Positions 32,813-41,874 of a stretch of DNA of 64,000 nt are shown here, piece after piece. Every line of letters begins with the position of its first letter. Position 1 is the first letter of the stretch. Made by a program: the position numbers and the translations under genes. The notes beneath the pieces are model-generated. The model saw only the letters and a program-made list of their open reading frames with translations. It did not search any database and was not told the DNA's origin. The DNA is taken from positions 51,138 through 115,137 of the forward strand of contig UEIF01000038.1 of assembly GCA_900468805.1 (NCBI GenBank). Reading direction: 5' to 3'. The stretch is from Hyphomicrobiales bacterium. Its GTDB lineage: Bacteria; Pseudomonadota; Alphaproteobacteria; Rhizobiales; Rhizobiaceae.

Positions 32813-33817
32813 TCAAAGACCTGCTTTGGCTGCTTCCTTGACCCAGTGGTCGGAAACATAGGGGCTGTAGTCCTTCAAAACGCCAGGAATCTTGCCCTGC
32901 TCCAGAAGGAAGGCCGAGGTTTCGGCAACAGCCTTCGTCGTACCGCCACCGAGGAGATCTGCGCTCGCCTGTTCCTTCAGGCTCGGGAAAGTGTAGCCCT
33001 TGAGAAGAGTCGGCACTTCATCGGTCTTGGCGCCGGTGAGCTTGGCAATCTTCTCAGCTTCCGGTGATTTCGCATTCCAGCTATCCGGATTGGCGAGATA
33101 AGAAGCATAAGCCGCACCCGTGACCTTCACGAAGCCAGTGACAACGTCCGGATGTGCCTCTGCAAACTTCTTGCTGACGATCCAGGCATCGAAAGTCGGG
33201 CCGCCCCATTTTGCGACATCAGCAGACGTCGCGAGCACGCTGCCGCTTTTCTTGAGCTGCGCCAGGACCGGATCCCAGACATAGGCGCCGTCGATGTCAC
33301 CGCGTTCCCAGGCGGCGGCGATTTCCGGCGGACGCAGGTTGAGGATCTGCACCGACTTCGGATCTACTTTCCAGTGCTTCAGCGCCGTCAGCAGACTGTA
33401 ATGCGCTGTCGAGACGAAGGGGGTGGCGATCTTCTTGCCCTTAAGGTCCTCGGGCTTGGTGATGTTCTTGACAGCGAGCGCTTCGGCGTCGCTGATGAGA
33501 CCGACCACGTAGATCGTCTCGATCGGCAATTCGCGGCTGGCTGCGGCCGCAAGCGGCGACGAGCCGACATAGCCGATGTCGATGGAGCCGGAGGCGATGG
33601 CAGCGATGACATCAGCGCCGCCATCGAATTTCTGCCAGTTGATCTTCGCCCCGGTCACCTTCTCATAGGTGCCATCGGCCTGCGGGACGCGCGAAGGCTC
33701 GACGATTGGCTGATAGCCGATATTGAGCGTGACGTCGGCGGCATCGGCCGCATAGCCGGTCAAAGTGAGGACAGCGGCAGCAGCCGTGCCCAGCAGGTTG
33801 CGTCGGTTGATTTTCAT
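32813..33817 (-). CDS. ABC transporter substrate-binding protein, taurine/sulfonate type
   Basis: About 334 residues. A Tat-like start KINRRNLLGTAAAAVLTL leads to cleavage near ADA-ADVTLN. The mature part matches the SsuA/TauA fold: IGYQPIVEPSRVPQADG, the GSIDIGYVGSSPLAAAA motif and DGAYVWDPVLAQL. ATG at 33817 has GAGAGG upstream. It leads an operon of three genes. Taurine or an aliphatic sulfonate is the likeliest ligand, supported by the nearby flavin monooxygenase and FMN reductase. Confidence 0.9.
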   Translation of the reverse strand: MKINRRNLLGTAAAAVLTLTGYAADAADVTLNIGYQPIVEPSRVPQADGTYEKVTGAKINWQKFDGGADVIAAIASGSIDIGYVGSSPLAAAASRELPIETIYVVGLISDAEALAVKNITKPEDLKGKKIATPFVSTAHYSLLTALKHWKVDPKSVQILNLRPPEIAAAWERGDIDGAYVWDPVLAQLKKSGSVLATSADVAKWGGPTFDAWIVSKKFAEAHPDVVTGFVKVTGAAYASYLANPDSWNAKSPEAEKIAKLTGAKTDEVPTLLKGYTFPSLKEQASADLLGGGTTKAVAETSAFLLEQGKIPGVLKDYSPYVSDHWVKEAAKAGL

Positions 33818-33842
33818 ATCCCTCTCCCGCAATGTTCAAAAT

Positions 33843-33914
33843 CATTCCGCCCGGGAATGTGAATAGATCATTGTAAAAATCATAGATTTTATAGAGATAG
33901 AAAATTCCCGGAAT
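33843..33914. promoter_or_regulatory. Divergent promoter region with ATTCC dyads
   Basis: Two dyads lie in the gap between the binding-protein gene and the monooxygenase gene: CATTCC-GCCCG-GGAATG (33843-33859) and ATTCC-C-GGAAT (33904-33914). Their CCGGGAAT and ATTCCCGG halves also pair with each other over 46 bases. The middle is AT-rich. They could be sites for one regulator of both genes. Confidence 0.4.
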
Positions 33915-34021
33915 CGGGCATGAAGGATAATTTGCTTCTAAATAATGAGAGAGAAACGGTGGTTTCCCGATCCGCTCGATAATTCCCCCAAATGACCGAC
34001 TGAGATCTCAGGACAGTATTG

Positions 34022-35377
34022 ATGAAGAACATGCAGATCTACGCCTTCGACATGAACTGCGTCGGACATATAAATCACGGGATGTGGACGCATCCGCGCG
34101 ACCGTTCGGTCAGCTATACCGATCTCGATTACTGGGCGGATTTTGCGCGCACGGCCGAACGCGGCAAGCTGGACGGCATTTTTCTGGCCGATATTGTCGG
34201 CGTCTACGATGTCTATAAGAATAGTCCCGCCTCCGTGATCGAGACGGGCGCGCAGATCCCGGTCAACGATCCGCTGATGCCGATTTCGGCCATGGCTTAC
34301 GTCACGAAGCACCTCGGCTTCGGCGTCACCGTCAATACGACCTATGAGCCGCCCTTTCTGCTGGCACGACGCATGTCGACGCTCGATCATCTGACCAAGG
34401 GCCGTATCGGCTGGAATATCGTCACCGGCTATCTCGACAGCGCTGCCCGCAGCATGGGATTCGACAAGCTGCCGGAGCATGATGCGCGCTATGACGCCGC
34501 CGAGGAATATCTCGAAATCCTCTACAAGCTCTGGGAGGGAAGCTGGGACGACGGCGCGGTGCTGCGCGACAGGGAACGCGGCATCTTCGCCGATGCGTCG
34601 AAGGTCCGCGCCGTCAGCCATCAGGGCCAATATTATAAGATGGAGGGCATCCACTTGGCGGAGCCCTCCCCGCAGCGCACGCCGCTTCTCTTCCAGGCCG
34701 GCGCTTCGGCGCGCGGACAGGATTTCGCCGCCCGTCATGCCGAATGCGTCTTCATCGCCGGACCGACGCCGCAATCGGCGCGCCCGACGGTCGATGCCCT
34801 GCGCTCCAAGACACGAGCGAATGGTCGCGGCGCGGATGCAATCAAGATCCTGAGCCTCATCACCGTCGTCGTCGGAAAGACCGAAGCCCAAGCGCAGGAA
34901 AAGCTTGAGGACTATCGCCGGCATGCAAGCGTCGAGGCCTCGCTGGCGCATTACTCCGCCTCGGTCGGAGTCGATTTTTCGAAATACGGCCTTGATGAAG
35001 TGATCGACCAGAGCTCGACCAATGCCAATCAGTCGGCCCTAGCGGCGATCACCAAGCAGGCGGCAAAGCCGGTGACGAAGCGACAGATCATCGACCAGAT
35101 GGTGCTCGGCAGCCGCATGAAGCCGATCGTCGGCTCGCCAGAGCAGATTGCCGACGTCCTGCAACGCTGGATCGAGGAGGGCGACATCGATGGTTTCAAT
35201 CTGGCGCGCACGGTGGCGCCGGAAAGCCTCAATGATTTCGTCGATCTCGTCGTGCCGGTCCTGCAGGAGCGCGGCCTCTTCAAGGCTGATTATGCGGAAG
35301 GACCGCTGCGGCGGAAGCTGTTCGGCGGAAATGGCCGACTGTCTGCCAGCCATCCCGCCGCTCGCTTCAGGCGCTAG
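34022..35377 (+). CDS. LLM-class flavin-dependent monooxygenase (NtaA/SnaA/DszA type)
   Basis: A 451-residue FMNH2-dependent oxygenase of the bacterial luciferase fold. Features are FDMNCVGHINHGMWTHPRD, GKLDGIFLADIVGVYD, GRIGWNIVTGYLDSAARSMG and LLFQAGASARGQDFAARHAE. Its size and motifs fit the NtaA/SnaA/DszA branch rather than the shorter SsuD. Such enzymes cleave C-S or C-N bonds, and need an external FMN reductase, one of which is encoded at 38.3 kb. ATG 34022 is preferred over the TTG directly before it; AGGACAG precedes. It converges on the metI-like gene. Confidence 0.92.
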   Translation: MKNMQIYAFDMNCVGHINHGMWTHPRDRSVSYTDLDYWADFARTAERGKLDGIFLADIVGVYDVYKNSPASVIETGAQIPVNDPLMPISAMAYVTKHLGFGVTVNTTYEPPFLLARRMSTLDHLTKGRIGWNIVTGYLDSAARSMGFDKLPEHDARYDAAEEYLEILYKLWEGSWDDGAVLRDRERGIFADASKVRAVSHQGQYYKMEGIHLAEPSPQRTPLLFQAGASARGQDFAARHAECVFIAGPTPQSARPTVDALRSKTRANGRGADAIKILSLITVVVGKTEAQAQEKLEDYRRHASVEASLAHYSASVGVDFSKYGLDEVIDQSSTNANQSALAAITKQAAKPVTKRQIIDQMVLGSRMKPIVGSPEQIADVLQRWIEEGDIDGFNLARTVAPESLNDFVDLVVPVLQERGLFKADYAEGPLRRKLFGGNGRLSASHPAARFRR

Positions 35378-35380
35378 ATC

Positions 35381-36034
35381 TCAGCGGTGATCCAGACGGG
35401 CGACCAGCCGGTCGCCCAGCCACTGGATGCCGCAGACGAGTACGATGAGCACGGCGACGACTGCGATCATCACATTGGTCTCGAAACGCTGGTAGCCATA
35501 GCGAATGGCGAGGTCGCCGAGGCCGCCGGCACCGATAGCGCCGGCCATGGCCGATGCACCGATCAGCGTCACCAGCGTGACGGTAAAGCCGGCGACGATG
35601 CCCGGCAGGGCTTCGGGAACCAAAACCTCACGGATGATCGTCCAGCGATTGCCGCCCATGGCGCGCACGGCGTCGATCAGCCCGCGATCCACCTCCCGTA
35701 ACGAGACCTCGGCGATACGGGCATAATAGGGTGTCGCGGCAATAGCGAGCGGAACGATAGCCGCCCAGGTGCCGATCGCCGTGCCGACGATCAGGCGCGT
35801 CAGCGGGATCAGCGCCACCAGAAGGATAATGAAGGGCACCGAACGGAAGCCGTTGATAACCCCGCCGAGAATGCGGTTGATCGCGAGGTTTTCGGCAATG
35901 CCACCGCGATTGGTCAGCACCAGCGCCAGCCCGAGCGGCAGGCCTGCAACCAGCGAAATCAATCCGGATGTCGCCGTCATCAGCACCGTCTCCCAGAGGG
36001 AGCGCAGCAACAGATTAATCATGATCGGTGTCAT
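35381..36034 (-). CDS. Methionine-type ABC transporter permease (MetI-like)
   Basis: About 217 residues with five hydrophobic segments and the coupling motif DAVRAMGGNRWTIIREVLVPEALPG in part (MGGNRWTIIREVLVPEAL). It is typical in size for MetI. The ATG at 36034 lies after GGAGG at nine bases, inside the end of the ATPase gene (about 20 bases overlap), giving coupled translation. It forms a MetN2I2 complex that imports D/L-methionine or related thioethers. Confidence 0.91.
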   Translation of the reverse strand: MTPIMINLLLRSLWETVLMTATSGLISLVAGLPLGLALVLTNRGGIAENLAINRILGGVINGFRSVPFIILLVALIPLTRLIVGTAIGTWAAIVPLAIAATPYYARIAEVSLREVDRGLIDAVRAMGGNRWTIIREVLVPEALPGIVAGFTVTLVTLIGASAMAGAIGAGGLGDLAIRYGYQRFETNVMIAVVAVLIVLVCGIQWLGDRLVARLDHR

Positions 36035-37097
36035 AACCAAGCACCTCCACCCGGGCGGACCGGGCCTTCAGAAATTGTTCGACCTTTTCTGCAAGCAAGG
36101 GATCGCGCGCAGGAACGGCAATGAAGAACCGCGCCACCGGCTGGTTCTGGATATGATCGATGCCACCGTGAACGAGGCGGAAGGAGTGTGGCAGCGCTGA
36201 CGAAAGATCGGCAAAGAGAGCACCTTGCGCTTCCGGCCCGGCGAGATCGACGCTCAGGATCACTTCCGTGCCGCCGGAATGCGACAGCCGCGCGGCGATA
36301 TGTTCGGGAAGCTGCGGGCGGATACCGCCGAGCAGGCTTTTGGTGATCGCTGCCTGCGGATCTGCGAAGATCGACCAGACCTGTCCCTCCTCGACGATGC
36401 GGCCCGCATCGATAACGGCGACGCGATCGGCAATGCCGCGAACGACTTCCATTTCATGGGTGATCAGCAGAATCGTAAGTCCAAGCTTACGATTGATGTC
36501 CTTCAGCAGAGCCAGGATGGATCGCGTCGTCTCCGGGTCGAGCGCGGAGGTCGCCTCGTCGGACAGCAACAGAGCGGGGCGAGCGGCAAGTGCGCGGGCG
36601 ATGCCGACGCGCTGCTTCTGGCCGCCTGAGAGCGAAGATGGATAAGCCGTAGCCTTGTCGGATAAGCCGACCAGTTCCAGAAGCTCCTGCGCCCGCTTCA
36701 GCCGTTCGGCCTTGCCGACACCTTCGATCTTCAGCGGCAACGCGACATTATCCTCGACGGTCTTGGCCGACAGAAGATTGAAATGCTGGAAGATCATGCC
36801 GATGCGACGGCGCAATGGCTGCAGCTCCTGCTCGGCGAGACCTGCAATGTTGCGGCCCTCGATGACGATCTCGCCGCGGTCGGCGCGCTCGAGACCGTTG
36901 AGACAACGGATCAGCGTCGACTTGCCGGCGCCGCTGCGGCCGATGATGCCGAGAATTTCACCCTTCTTCACGGTCAGCGAAACACCGTCGAGTGCGGCTG
37001 TCGCGCCGAACTTGCGCTTGACATCTCTCAGACGCACGACCTCTTCGGCGTCGATGCGAGGCGTCTCTATCCCTGAGGCTGAGACAATTGAATTCAT
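36015..37097 (-). CDS. Methionine-type ABC transporter ATP-binding protein (MetN-like)
   Basis: About 360 residues. Walker A IIGRSGAGKSTL, signature LSGGQKQRVGIARA, Walker B LLLSDEATSALD and switch His ITHEMEV are intact. A C-terminal NIL domain (about 270-350) is present, as in MetN, where it binds methionine for feedback inhibition of transport. I chose the ATG at 37097 with AAGGA six bases upstream over the ATG two codons earlier. The gene belongs to a metQ-N-I type operon read leftward. Confidence 0.92.
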   Translation of the reverse strand: MNSIVSASGIETPRIDAEEVVRLRDVKRKFGATAALDGVSLTVKKGEILGIIGRSGAGKSTLIRCLNGLERADRGEIVIEGRNIAGLAEQELQPLRRRIGMIFQHFNLLSAKTVEDNVALPLKIEGVGKAERLKRAQELLELVGLSDKATAYPSSLSGGQKQRVGIARALAARPALLLSDEATSALDPETTRSILALLKDINRKLGLTILLITHEMEVVRGIADRVAVIDAGRIVEEGQVWSIFADPQAAITKSLLGGIRPQLPEHIAARLSHSGGTEVILSVDLAGPEAQGALFADLSSALPHSFRLVHGGIDHIQNQPVARFFIAVPARDPLLAEKVEQFLKARSARVEVLGYDTDHD

Positions 37098-37120
37098 GAT
37101 CATTCCTTCACAAACGCTGA

Positions 37121-37150
37121 AGGCGGCCCCGGCAAAGACCCGGGCCGCCT
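37121..37150 (-). other. Intercistronic stem-loop after binding-protein gene
   Basis: AGGCGGCCC (37121-37129) and GGGCCGCCT (37142-37150) form a strong stem in the gap between the binding-protein stop and the metN-like start. It repeats the pattern seen after other binding-protein genes in this window. Confidence 0.65.
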
Positions 37151-37182
37151 CAGTTATTGACGCCCTAGAGAGGGCGGCGAAA

Positions 37183-38019
37183 TCAATAGGCGCTGAGCCC
37201 AGTACCCTTATACACCTTATCGAATTCGGCCTTGACCGTCTCGTTCTGATAGGAGGAGACGAGAGTCTTCACCCAATCGGCATCCTTGTTGTCTTCCTTC
37301 ACGGCGATGAAGTTGCGGTAAGGATTGTCGGCGATCGGCTCCTGGGCGACACGCTCTGCCGGGGACAGACCGCTCTTCAGCGCCCAATCGGTGTTGACGA
37401 CGCCGGCGTCGAGGTCGTCGATCGAACGGCCGACGATGCCGGCATCGAGTTCGCGGATCTCGATATTCTTCGGGTTTTCGGAGACGTCGACGATCGTGGC
37501 GAGAATGCCCGTTCCATCCTTCAGCTTGATCAAGCCTTCGTTCTGCAGAACACGCAGAGCACGGCCTTCGTTGGACGGATCATTCGGCACGCCGATCACG
37601 GCGCCCTCGGGCAGTTCGGCAACCGACTTGTGCTTCTTGCTGTAGAGGCCGATCGGCCAGACGCCGGTATAGCCGACGGAAACGATGTGATAGCCGTGCT
37701 GCTTCACCTGATTGTCCAGATAGGGCTGGTGCTGGAAGGCATTGGCGTCGATTTCGCCCCGCTCCAGCGCCTCGTTCGGCTGGGTGTAGTCGTTGAAGGT
37801 GATCGTCTCGATCTTGAGGCCCTTCTTGGCAGCCTCAGCGGTGACGACGCGCCAGACATCCTCATCCTCGCCGCTCATGATGCCGACCTTGATCGACTTG
37901 TCTGCCGCAAAGGAAGGAACCGGCCCCGCAAAGGCAATAAGTGCCGCCGCGGAGGCTGCAACAGCGAGGGCCGCGCGGCGCGAAAGCGAAATGGCGCTGA
38001 TGTTTTTGTTCTTGGTCAT
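37183..38019 (-). CDS. Methionine-type ABC transporter substrate-binding protein (MetQ-like)
   Basis: A 278-residue protein with an N-terminal Tat-like signal (SLSRRAALAVAASAAALIAF, cleaved near SFA-ADK). The mature part follows the NlpA/MetQ fold: IKVGIMSGEDEDVWRV, FNDYTQPNEALERGEIDANAFQHQPYLDNQ (in parts: PNEALERGEIDANAFQHQ), and FIAVKEDNKDADWVKTLV. GGGAT precedes the ATG. The usual lipobox Cys of MetQ is not evident, so it is probably secreted rather than lipid-anchored. It leads the operon. Confidence 0.92.
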   Translation of the reverse strand: MTKNKNISAISLSRRAALAVAASAAALIAFAGPVPSFAADKSIKVGIMSGEDEDVWRVVTAEAAKKGLKIETITFNDYTQPNEALERGEIDANAFQHQPYLDNQVKQHGYHIVSVGYTGVWPIGLYSKKHKSVAELPEGAVIGVPNDPSNEGRALRVLQNEGLIKLKDGTGILATIVDVSENPKNIEIRELDAGIVGRSIDDLDAGVVNTDWALKSGLSPAERVAQEPIADNPYRNFIAVKEDNKDADWVKTLVSSYQNETVKAEFDKVYKGTGLSAY

Positions 38020-38035
38020 TTTTTATCCCGTCTGA

Positions 38036-38209
38036 CTAAATGAGGCCGAGCCCCGAGCAGGCGGATAATTGCAAATGCGCTTGCTGTGAGCGAAGCACGA
38101 ACGTCCGATGTCCTGTCATCGCCGGGAAAACTCTTGCCGCGTCTTGGATAGTGGCAGGATAAATTTCTACCAAATTAATGGATTAATGTCAGGCTAAAAT
38201 ATGCTTGAA
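38036..38209. promoter_or_regulatory. Promoter region upstream of the metQ-like gene
   Basis: About 175 bases between the terminator of the FMN reductase gene and the metQ-like start, with an AT-rich block around 38160-38205. I looked for SAM or other riboswitch hallmarks and saw none that I can support. Confidence 0.35.
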
Positions 38210-38215
38210 TGAAAA

Positions 38216-38235
38216 CGGCGCCTCGGAAGGCGCCG
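38216..38235 (-). terminator. Terminator of the FMN reductase gene
   Basis: CGGCGCC and GGCGCCG arms with a six-base loop lie 25 bases past the stop at 38260. Read leftward the stem is followed by TTTTC. Confidence 0.65.
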
Positions 38236-38259
38236 CCGAAAATCAATCCTGAAGCCCGT

Positions 38260-38820
38260 TTATTCGGCCGCGATCAGCCTGGAGGTTCGCCCCGGAAAGA
38301 AGGCTGCGAGTTCGCCGATCACCTCCCCGATGCGCTTGGATAACGGCTCGGAAGACACCTGATAGTCGGTGAAATCGCGGTCCGAGGCATACACGGCGGT
38401 CGGCAACGTGTGGGCCATGAAGAAACCAAAGAGCGGGCGCAGTTGATGCTCGACCATCAGCGCATGACGGTCGCCGCCGCCGGTCGCGGTGATGACGATC
38501 GGTTTGGCGCGCAACTCATGCGGGTCGATGAGATCAATCAGATGCTTGAAGAGGCCCGGATAGCTGCCCTTGAAGGTCGGCGCGCCAATGACGAGGACGT
38601 CTGCATTGGCGATGTCGGCGATGATTTCCCGGGCGCGATTGTCGAGGTCGTCGCGGCGCAACGCCTGGCCGAGCGAGGGGCCGACATCCGTCAGGTCGTA
38701 GATCGTGTTGTCGAAGCCATATTTTTCGGCGGCGAGGCCGGCGATATTCTCGACCAGCGCAAAGGTCTTCGAGGGACGATTGAAGCTGCCGGCAAGACCG
38801 ACCAGTTTGGGTGCAGACAT
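38260..38820 (-). CDS. NADPH-dependent FMN reductase (SsuE/MsuE type)
   Basis: About 186 residues of the flavodoxin-like fold. VGLAGSFNRPSKTFALVENI is the phosphate/FMN loop; IGAPTFKGSYPGLFKHLIDLID is the SsuE-type dimer/flavin region. It supplies reduced FMN to two-component monooxygenases. The ATG at 38820 is chosen because GGAAGGA lies six bases upstream. It is the likely partner for the luciferase-fold monooxygenase at 34.0 kb although the MetNIQ-type operon lies between them. Confidence 0.9.
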   Translation of the reverse strand: MSAPKLVGLAGSFNRPSKTFALVENIAGLAAEKYGFDNTIYDLTDVGPSLGQALRRDDLDNRAREIIADIANADVLVIGAPTFKGSYPGLFKHLIDLIDPHELRAKPIVITATGGGDRHALMVEHQLRPLFGFFMAHTLPTAVYASDRDFTDYQVSSEPLSKRIGEVIGELAAFFPGRTSRLIAAE

Positions 38821-38980
38821 ATCATTTCCTTCCACTATCGCGCCGTCGATGGCTGCATCATGAGACGGATATTATCCATCAAAATAGTAGATTAAAGGAA
38901 TGTCGATCCGTCTTGGTCAAAAGCCGGGGAAAATATGTTCGCTGAAACCGGACGCCGCTGATTGCGCTTACCTCGAAATA

Positions 38981-39016
38981 AAAGGCAGCGGAACGCTTTG
39001 CGCTGCCTTTTCTCTT
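38981..39016 (-). terminator. Rho-independent terminator of the MFS gene
   Basis: AAAGGCAGCG (38981-38990) and CGCTGCCTTT (39001-39010) form a ten-base stem with a ten-base loop. It lies about 20 bases beyond the MFS stop, and the A/T-flanked stem is followed by TTATTTCG when read leftward. Confidence 0.75.
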
Positions 39017-39031
39017 TGCAGACGAGAGAGC

Positions 39032-40234
39032 CTATGCCGGGCGATGCTTGGGGATACGCGGCAGGAAGATGGTGAGCAGGCCGAGTAGCGGCAGGTAGGA
39101 GCAGATGCGGTAGACGAAAGCGATGCCGTGCGAGTCGGCAAAACCGCCGAGGAAGGCCGCACCGAGACCGCCCGCACCGAATGCGAAACCGAAGAAGACG
39201 CCGGCGATCAGGCCGACGCGACCCGGTACCAGCTCCTGCGCAAAGACGACGATGGCCGAGAAGGCCGATGCGAAGATCAGGCCGATGACGACGCTGAGCA
39301 CGCACGTCCAGAACAGGTTCGCATAGGGCAGCAGCAGCGCGAAGGGGATGACGCCGAGGATCGAGAACCAGATGACGAAGCGTGCGCCGAAACGATCGCC
39401 GATCGGCCCTCCGAGGAAGGTGCCTGCGGCAACCGAACCCAGGAAGAGGAAGAGCATGAGCTGCGCCTGCTGCACACCAAGCTGAAAGCGGTCGATGACG
39501 TAGAAGGTGAAATAGCTCGAGACGCTCGCCATGTAGACGTTCTTCGTCGCCGTCAGCAGCACGAGAATGAGCAGCGCCCAGACGACCTTGTTCTGCGGCA
39601 GCGGCAGCGTACGGCTCGGTGCCGCCTTGCTGGCGTTTTGGCGGCGGTGGCTCATATACCAGTTGCCGACCCAGCTCAGGACAACCATGCCGACCATGGC
39701 GATACCGGAAAGCCAGGACACGCTGTGCTGGCCGTTCGGCAGCACGATGAAGGCGGCCAGCAGGGGACCGATCGCCTGACCGGCATTGCCGCCAACCTGG
39801 AAAAACGATTGTGCAAAGCCATGGCGACCGCCGGAGGCAAGGCGCGCCACGCGCGAGGATTCCGGATGGAAGACCGCCGAGCCGAAGCCGATCAGGCTTG
39901 CGGCAACCAGCAGCAGCTCGAAACTGCCGGCATTGCCGAGCAGAATCAGGCCGCAGAACGTGCTCGCCATGCCGACCGGCAGCGAATAGGGCATCGGCCA
40001 GCGATCGGTGACGATGCCGACGAGCGGCTGGAGAAGCGAAGCCGTGACCTGAAAGGTCATGGTCAAAAGACCAATCTGCACGAAATCGAGGTTATAATTG
40101 GCCTTGAAGAGCGGATAGAGCGAGGCAAGCAGCGACTGCATGATGTCGTTGAGCATGTGGCAGAAGCTGACTGCCACCAGAACGGACATTGCGGTCTTTT
40201 CAAAACGGGGGGCGCTCTCGGCAACGGATGCCAT
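39032..40234 (-). CDS. MFS transporter, Fsr (fosmidomycin-resistance) type
   Basis: A 400-residue protein with twelve predicted membrane helices. Its N-terminus FCHMLNDIMQSLLASLYPLFK and the loop VFHPESSRVARLASGGRHGFAQS match the Fsr branch of the major facilitator superfamily, whose E. coli member exports fosmidomycin. Substrate in this organism is unknown. It is a single transcription unit with its own terminator. No neighbouring regulator is obvious. Confidence 0.9.
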   Translation of the reverse strand: MASVAESAPRFEKTAMSVLVAVSFCHMLNDIMQSLLASLYPLFKANYNLDFVQIGLLTMTFQVTASLLQPLVGIVTDRWPMPYSLPVGMASTFCGLILLGNAGSFELLLVAASLIGFGSAVFHPESSRVARLASGGRHGFAQSFFQVGGNAGQAIGPLLAAFIVLPNGQHSVSWLSGIAMVGMVVLSWVGNWYMSHRRQNASKAAPSRTLPLPQNKVVWALLILVLLTATKNVYMASVSSYFTFYVIDRFQLGVQQAQLMLFLFLGSVAAGTFLGGPIGDRFGARFVIWFSILGVIPFALLLPYANLFWTCVLSVVIGLIFASAFSAIVVFAQELVPGRVGLIAGVFFGFAFGAGGLGAAFLGGFADSHGIAFVYRICSYLPLLGLLTIFLPRIPKHRPA

Positions 40235-40563
40235 GGGTCTTCCTCTTGCGCGGCCGGAACGATGCCGGGCGGTCGTCGGGGTTCGTGCGGACTGTTGTTG
40301 GGGCGATCGGGGCGTCGGAAGTGAGTTGTCAGCGGCGGTCGCTGAAAAGCATTTATCGTATGAAGAGAGACGATTACAGCCCAGTTTTGTGCGGATCGGT
40401 ACGGAGTTTTAAGATTTTCACTGCTGATCCTGCAATTCGGCCACCTCACGTGCCGATCCGGCACAGGTGATCGGTCCGGGGGGTCAGTCGCATTCGGCGC
40501 CAAGAGCAGACCAGGTGATGCTGGTCTTGAAGAACCTGCGATAGCAGGTTGCCGCTCGCCGTT
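40235..40563. other. Intergenic region with several hairpins
   Basis: About 330 bases between the MFS promoter side and the kinase stop. It has no convincing gene. It holds hairpins GTGCCG-ATC-CGGCAC (40450-40464, extended by CACCT/AGGTG), GACCAG/CTGGTC (40509-40526) and AACCTGC-GATA-GCAGGTT (40533-40550). Confidence 0.5.
40533..40550 (-). terminator. Hairpin after the histidine kinase gene
   Basis: A perfect seven-base stem with loop TATC (read leftward) lies 14 bases beyond the kinase stop. The tail TTCTTC is only moderately T-rich, so termination is likely but not certain. Confidence 0.5.
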
Positions 40564-41874
40564 TCATTTCGGTATCGCCACGACAACGCTGAGACCGACC
40601 GGATTACGCTGCCGCAGCTCCAATGTGCCTTGATGGGAGTGAACGATGTCTGCAACGATCGACAGACCGAGACCGAAACCGCCTCCAGCGCGAGACTGGT
40701 CCGACTTGAAGAAAGGCTCAAGGACCCGCTCTCGAAGCTCCTGCGGAATGCCTGGACCGTCATCCTCGACAATGATCAGGACGGTATCCGGCCGCTCAGC
40801 CATCGTCACCTCGACCTTGCCGGCAAATTTAACGGCGTTGTCGCAAAGATTGGTGACCGCGCGCGTGATGGAAAGCGGCCGGCATCTGGCAAGAAGCCGA
40901 TTCGGCCCGGCGTATTGGACGGCGTGGCCGATATCGGCAAACTCGCTGCAGACCGTCTGCAGGATGCTTGCGACGTCGACGAGTTCGATGGTTTCGGTTG
41001 CATAGTCGTTTCGAAGATAATTCAGGCTCTCGACGAGCAAGCTCTCGATCCGATCGACGTCGGAGAGTAGGGCATCCTTCTGACCGCTCTCCCCCATCCG
41101 CTCCACACGCAGCTTCAGCCGCGTCAGCGGCGTACGCAGATCATGGCCGATGCCGCGCAGCATGCGGGTGCGAGCTTCGATCATCAGACGGATGCGCCGG
41201 CGCATGCCGTTCAATGCCCGGGCCAATGCAACAATCTCCACCGTTCCCTTCTCCTCGAAAACAGGAGAACCGGTGGTGATATCGGAAACCGCTGCCGCAT
41301 GGGCAATGCGCTGTATGGGTTCAGTGATCGCCCTGATCGCGAATATGAAGAAAAAGCCGATCAATACGAAAAAGGCGACGAAGTAATAGGGCCCGCGTCC
41401 CAGGAACGCGCTGCTCAGCATGGAATCCGGGAAACCCGAGGTAATGACGATCGTGCCGTCGTCGACACGGGCGGCAATCACCCGCCGGTCATCGAGGAAG
41501 GTCTGCCAGCCGCCGATTGGCGGTTCGTTGTCTGGCGGAAACAGCCGGGCGGCGACGACGTCCAGCAAGCTCTGATGGCTCGAAGACTGTGCAAAGCGGC
41601 TCGCGGTCGCCGTCGGCGTGAGTTCGATGTGCCAGCCGGCGCGACGTGCGTTGGCGAGGATGATCTGCCGGTCTTCGGGCGAAGCGGGCCCGAGAAGCTC
41701 GGCGATGGCGTTCAGCTTTTCGGCGATGTTTTCGAGATCCGGGGCGGCAAGATCTTCCCTGGCCCAGCGCTCCACCGCATCGCCCATAGTGATGATCGTC
41801 ACCAGCGCCACCAGAATGATGATGGTGATCTGGCCGCGGATCGTCATCGTCACGCGACGCAGGCGTCTAAACAT
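40564..41874 (-). CDS. Sensor histidine kinase
   Basis: A 436-residue inner-membrane kinase. Membrane segments are at about 15-33 and 160-185 with a periplasmic sensor between them; a HAMP domain follows (RAITEPIQRIAHAAAV). The phospho-acceptor box is MLRGIGHDLRTPLTRLKLR, and the ATPase has NLCDNAVKFAG (N box), DDGPGIP (G1) and GGGFGLGLSIV (G2). The ATG at 41874 overlaps the end of the response-regulator gene by eight bases. It pairs with that regulator, presumably controlling the MipA/RND genes across the divergent promoter. Confidence 0.93.
   Translation of the reverse strand: MFRRLRRVTMTIRGQITIIILVALVTIITMGDAVERWAREDLAAPDLENIAEKLNAIAELLGPASPEDRQIILANARRAGWHIELTPTATASRFAQSSSHQSLLDVVAARLFPPDNEPPIGGWQTFLDDRRVIAARVDDGTIVITSGFPDSMLSSAFLGRGPYYFVAFFVLIGFFFIFAIRAITEPIQRIAHAAAVSDITTGSPVFEEKGTVEIVALARALNGMRRRIRLMIEARTRMLRGIGHDLRTPLTRLKLRVERMGESGQKDALLSDVDRIESLLVESLNYLRNDYATETIELVDVASILQTVCSEFADIGHAVQYAGPNRLLARCRPLSITRAVTNLCDNAVKFAGKVEVTMAERPDTVLIIVEDDGPGIPQELRERVLEPFFKSDQSRAGGGFGLGLSIVADIVHSHQGTLELRQRNPVGLSVVVAIPK

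Noticed and set aside
38036..38209. A SAM-type riboswitch before the metQ-like gene
   Set aside because: I could not find a consistent pseudoknot or conserved core; a covariance search would be needed.
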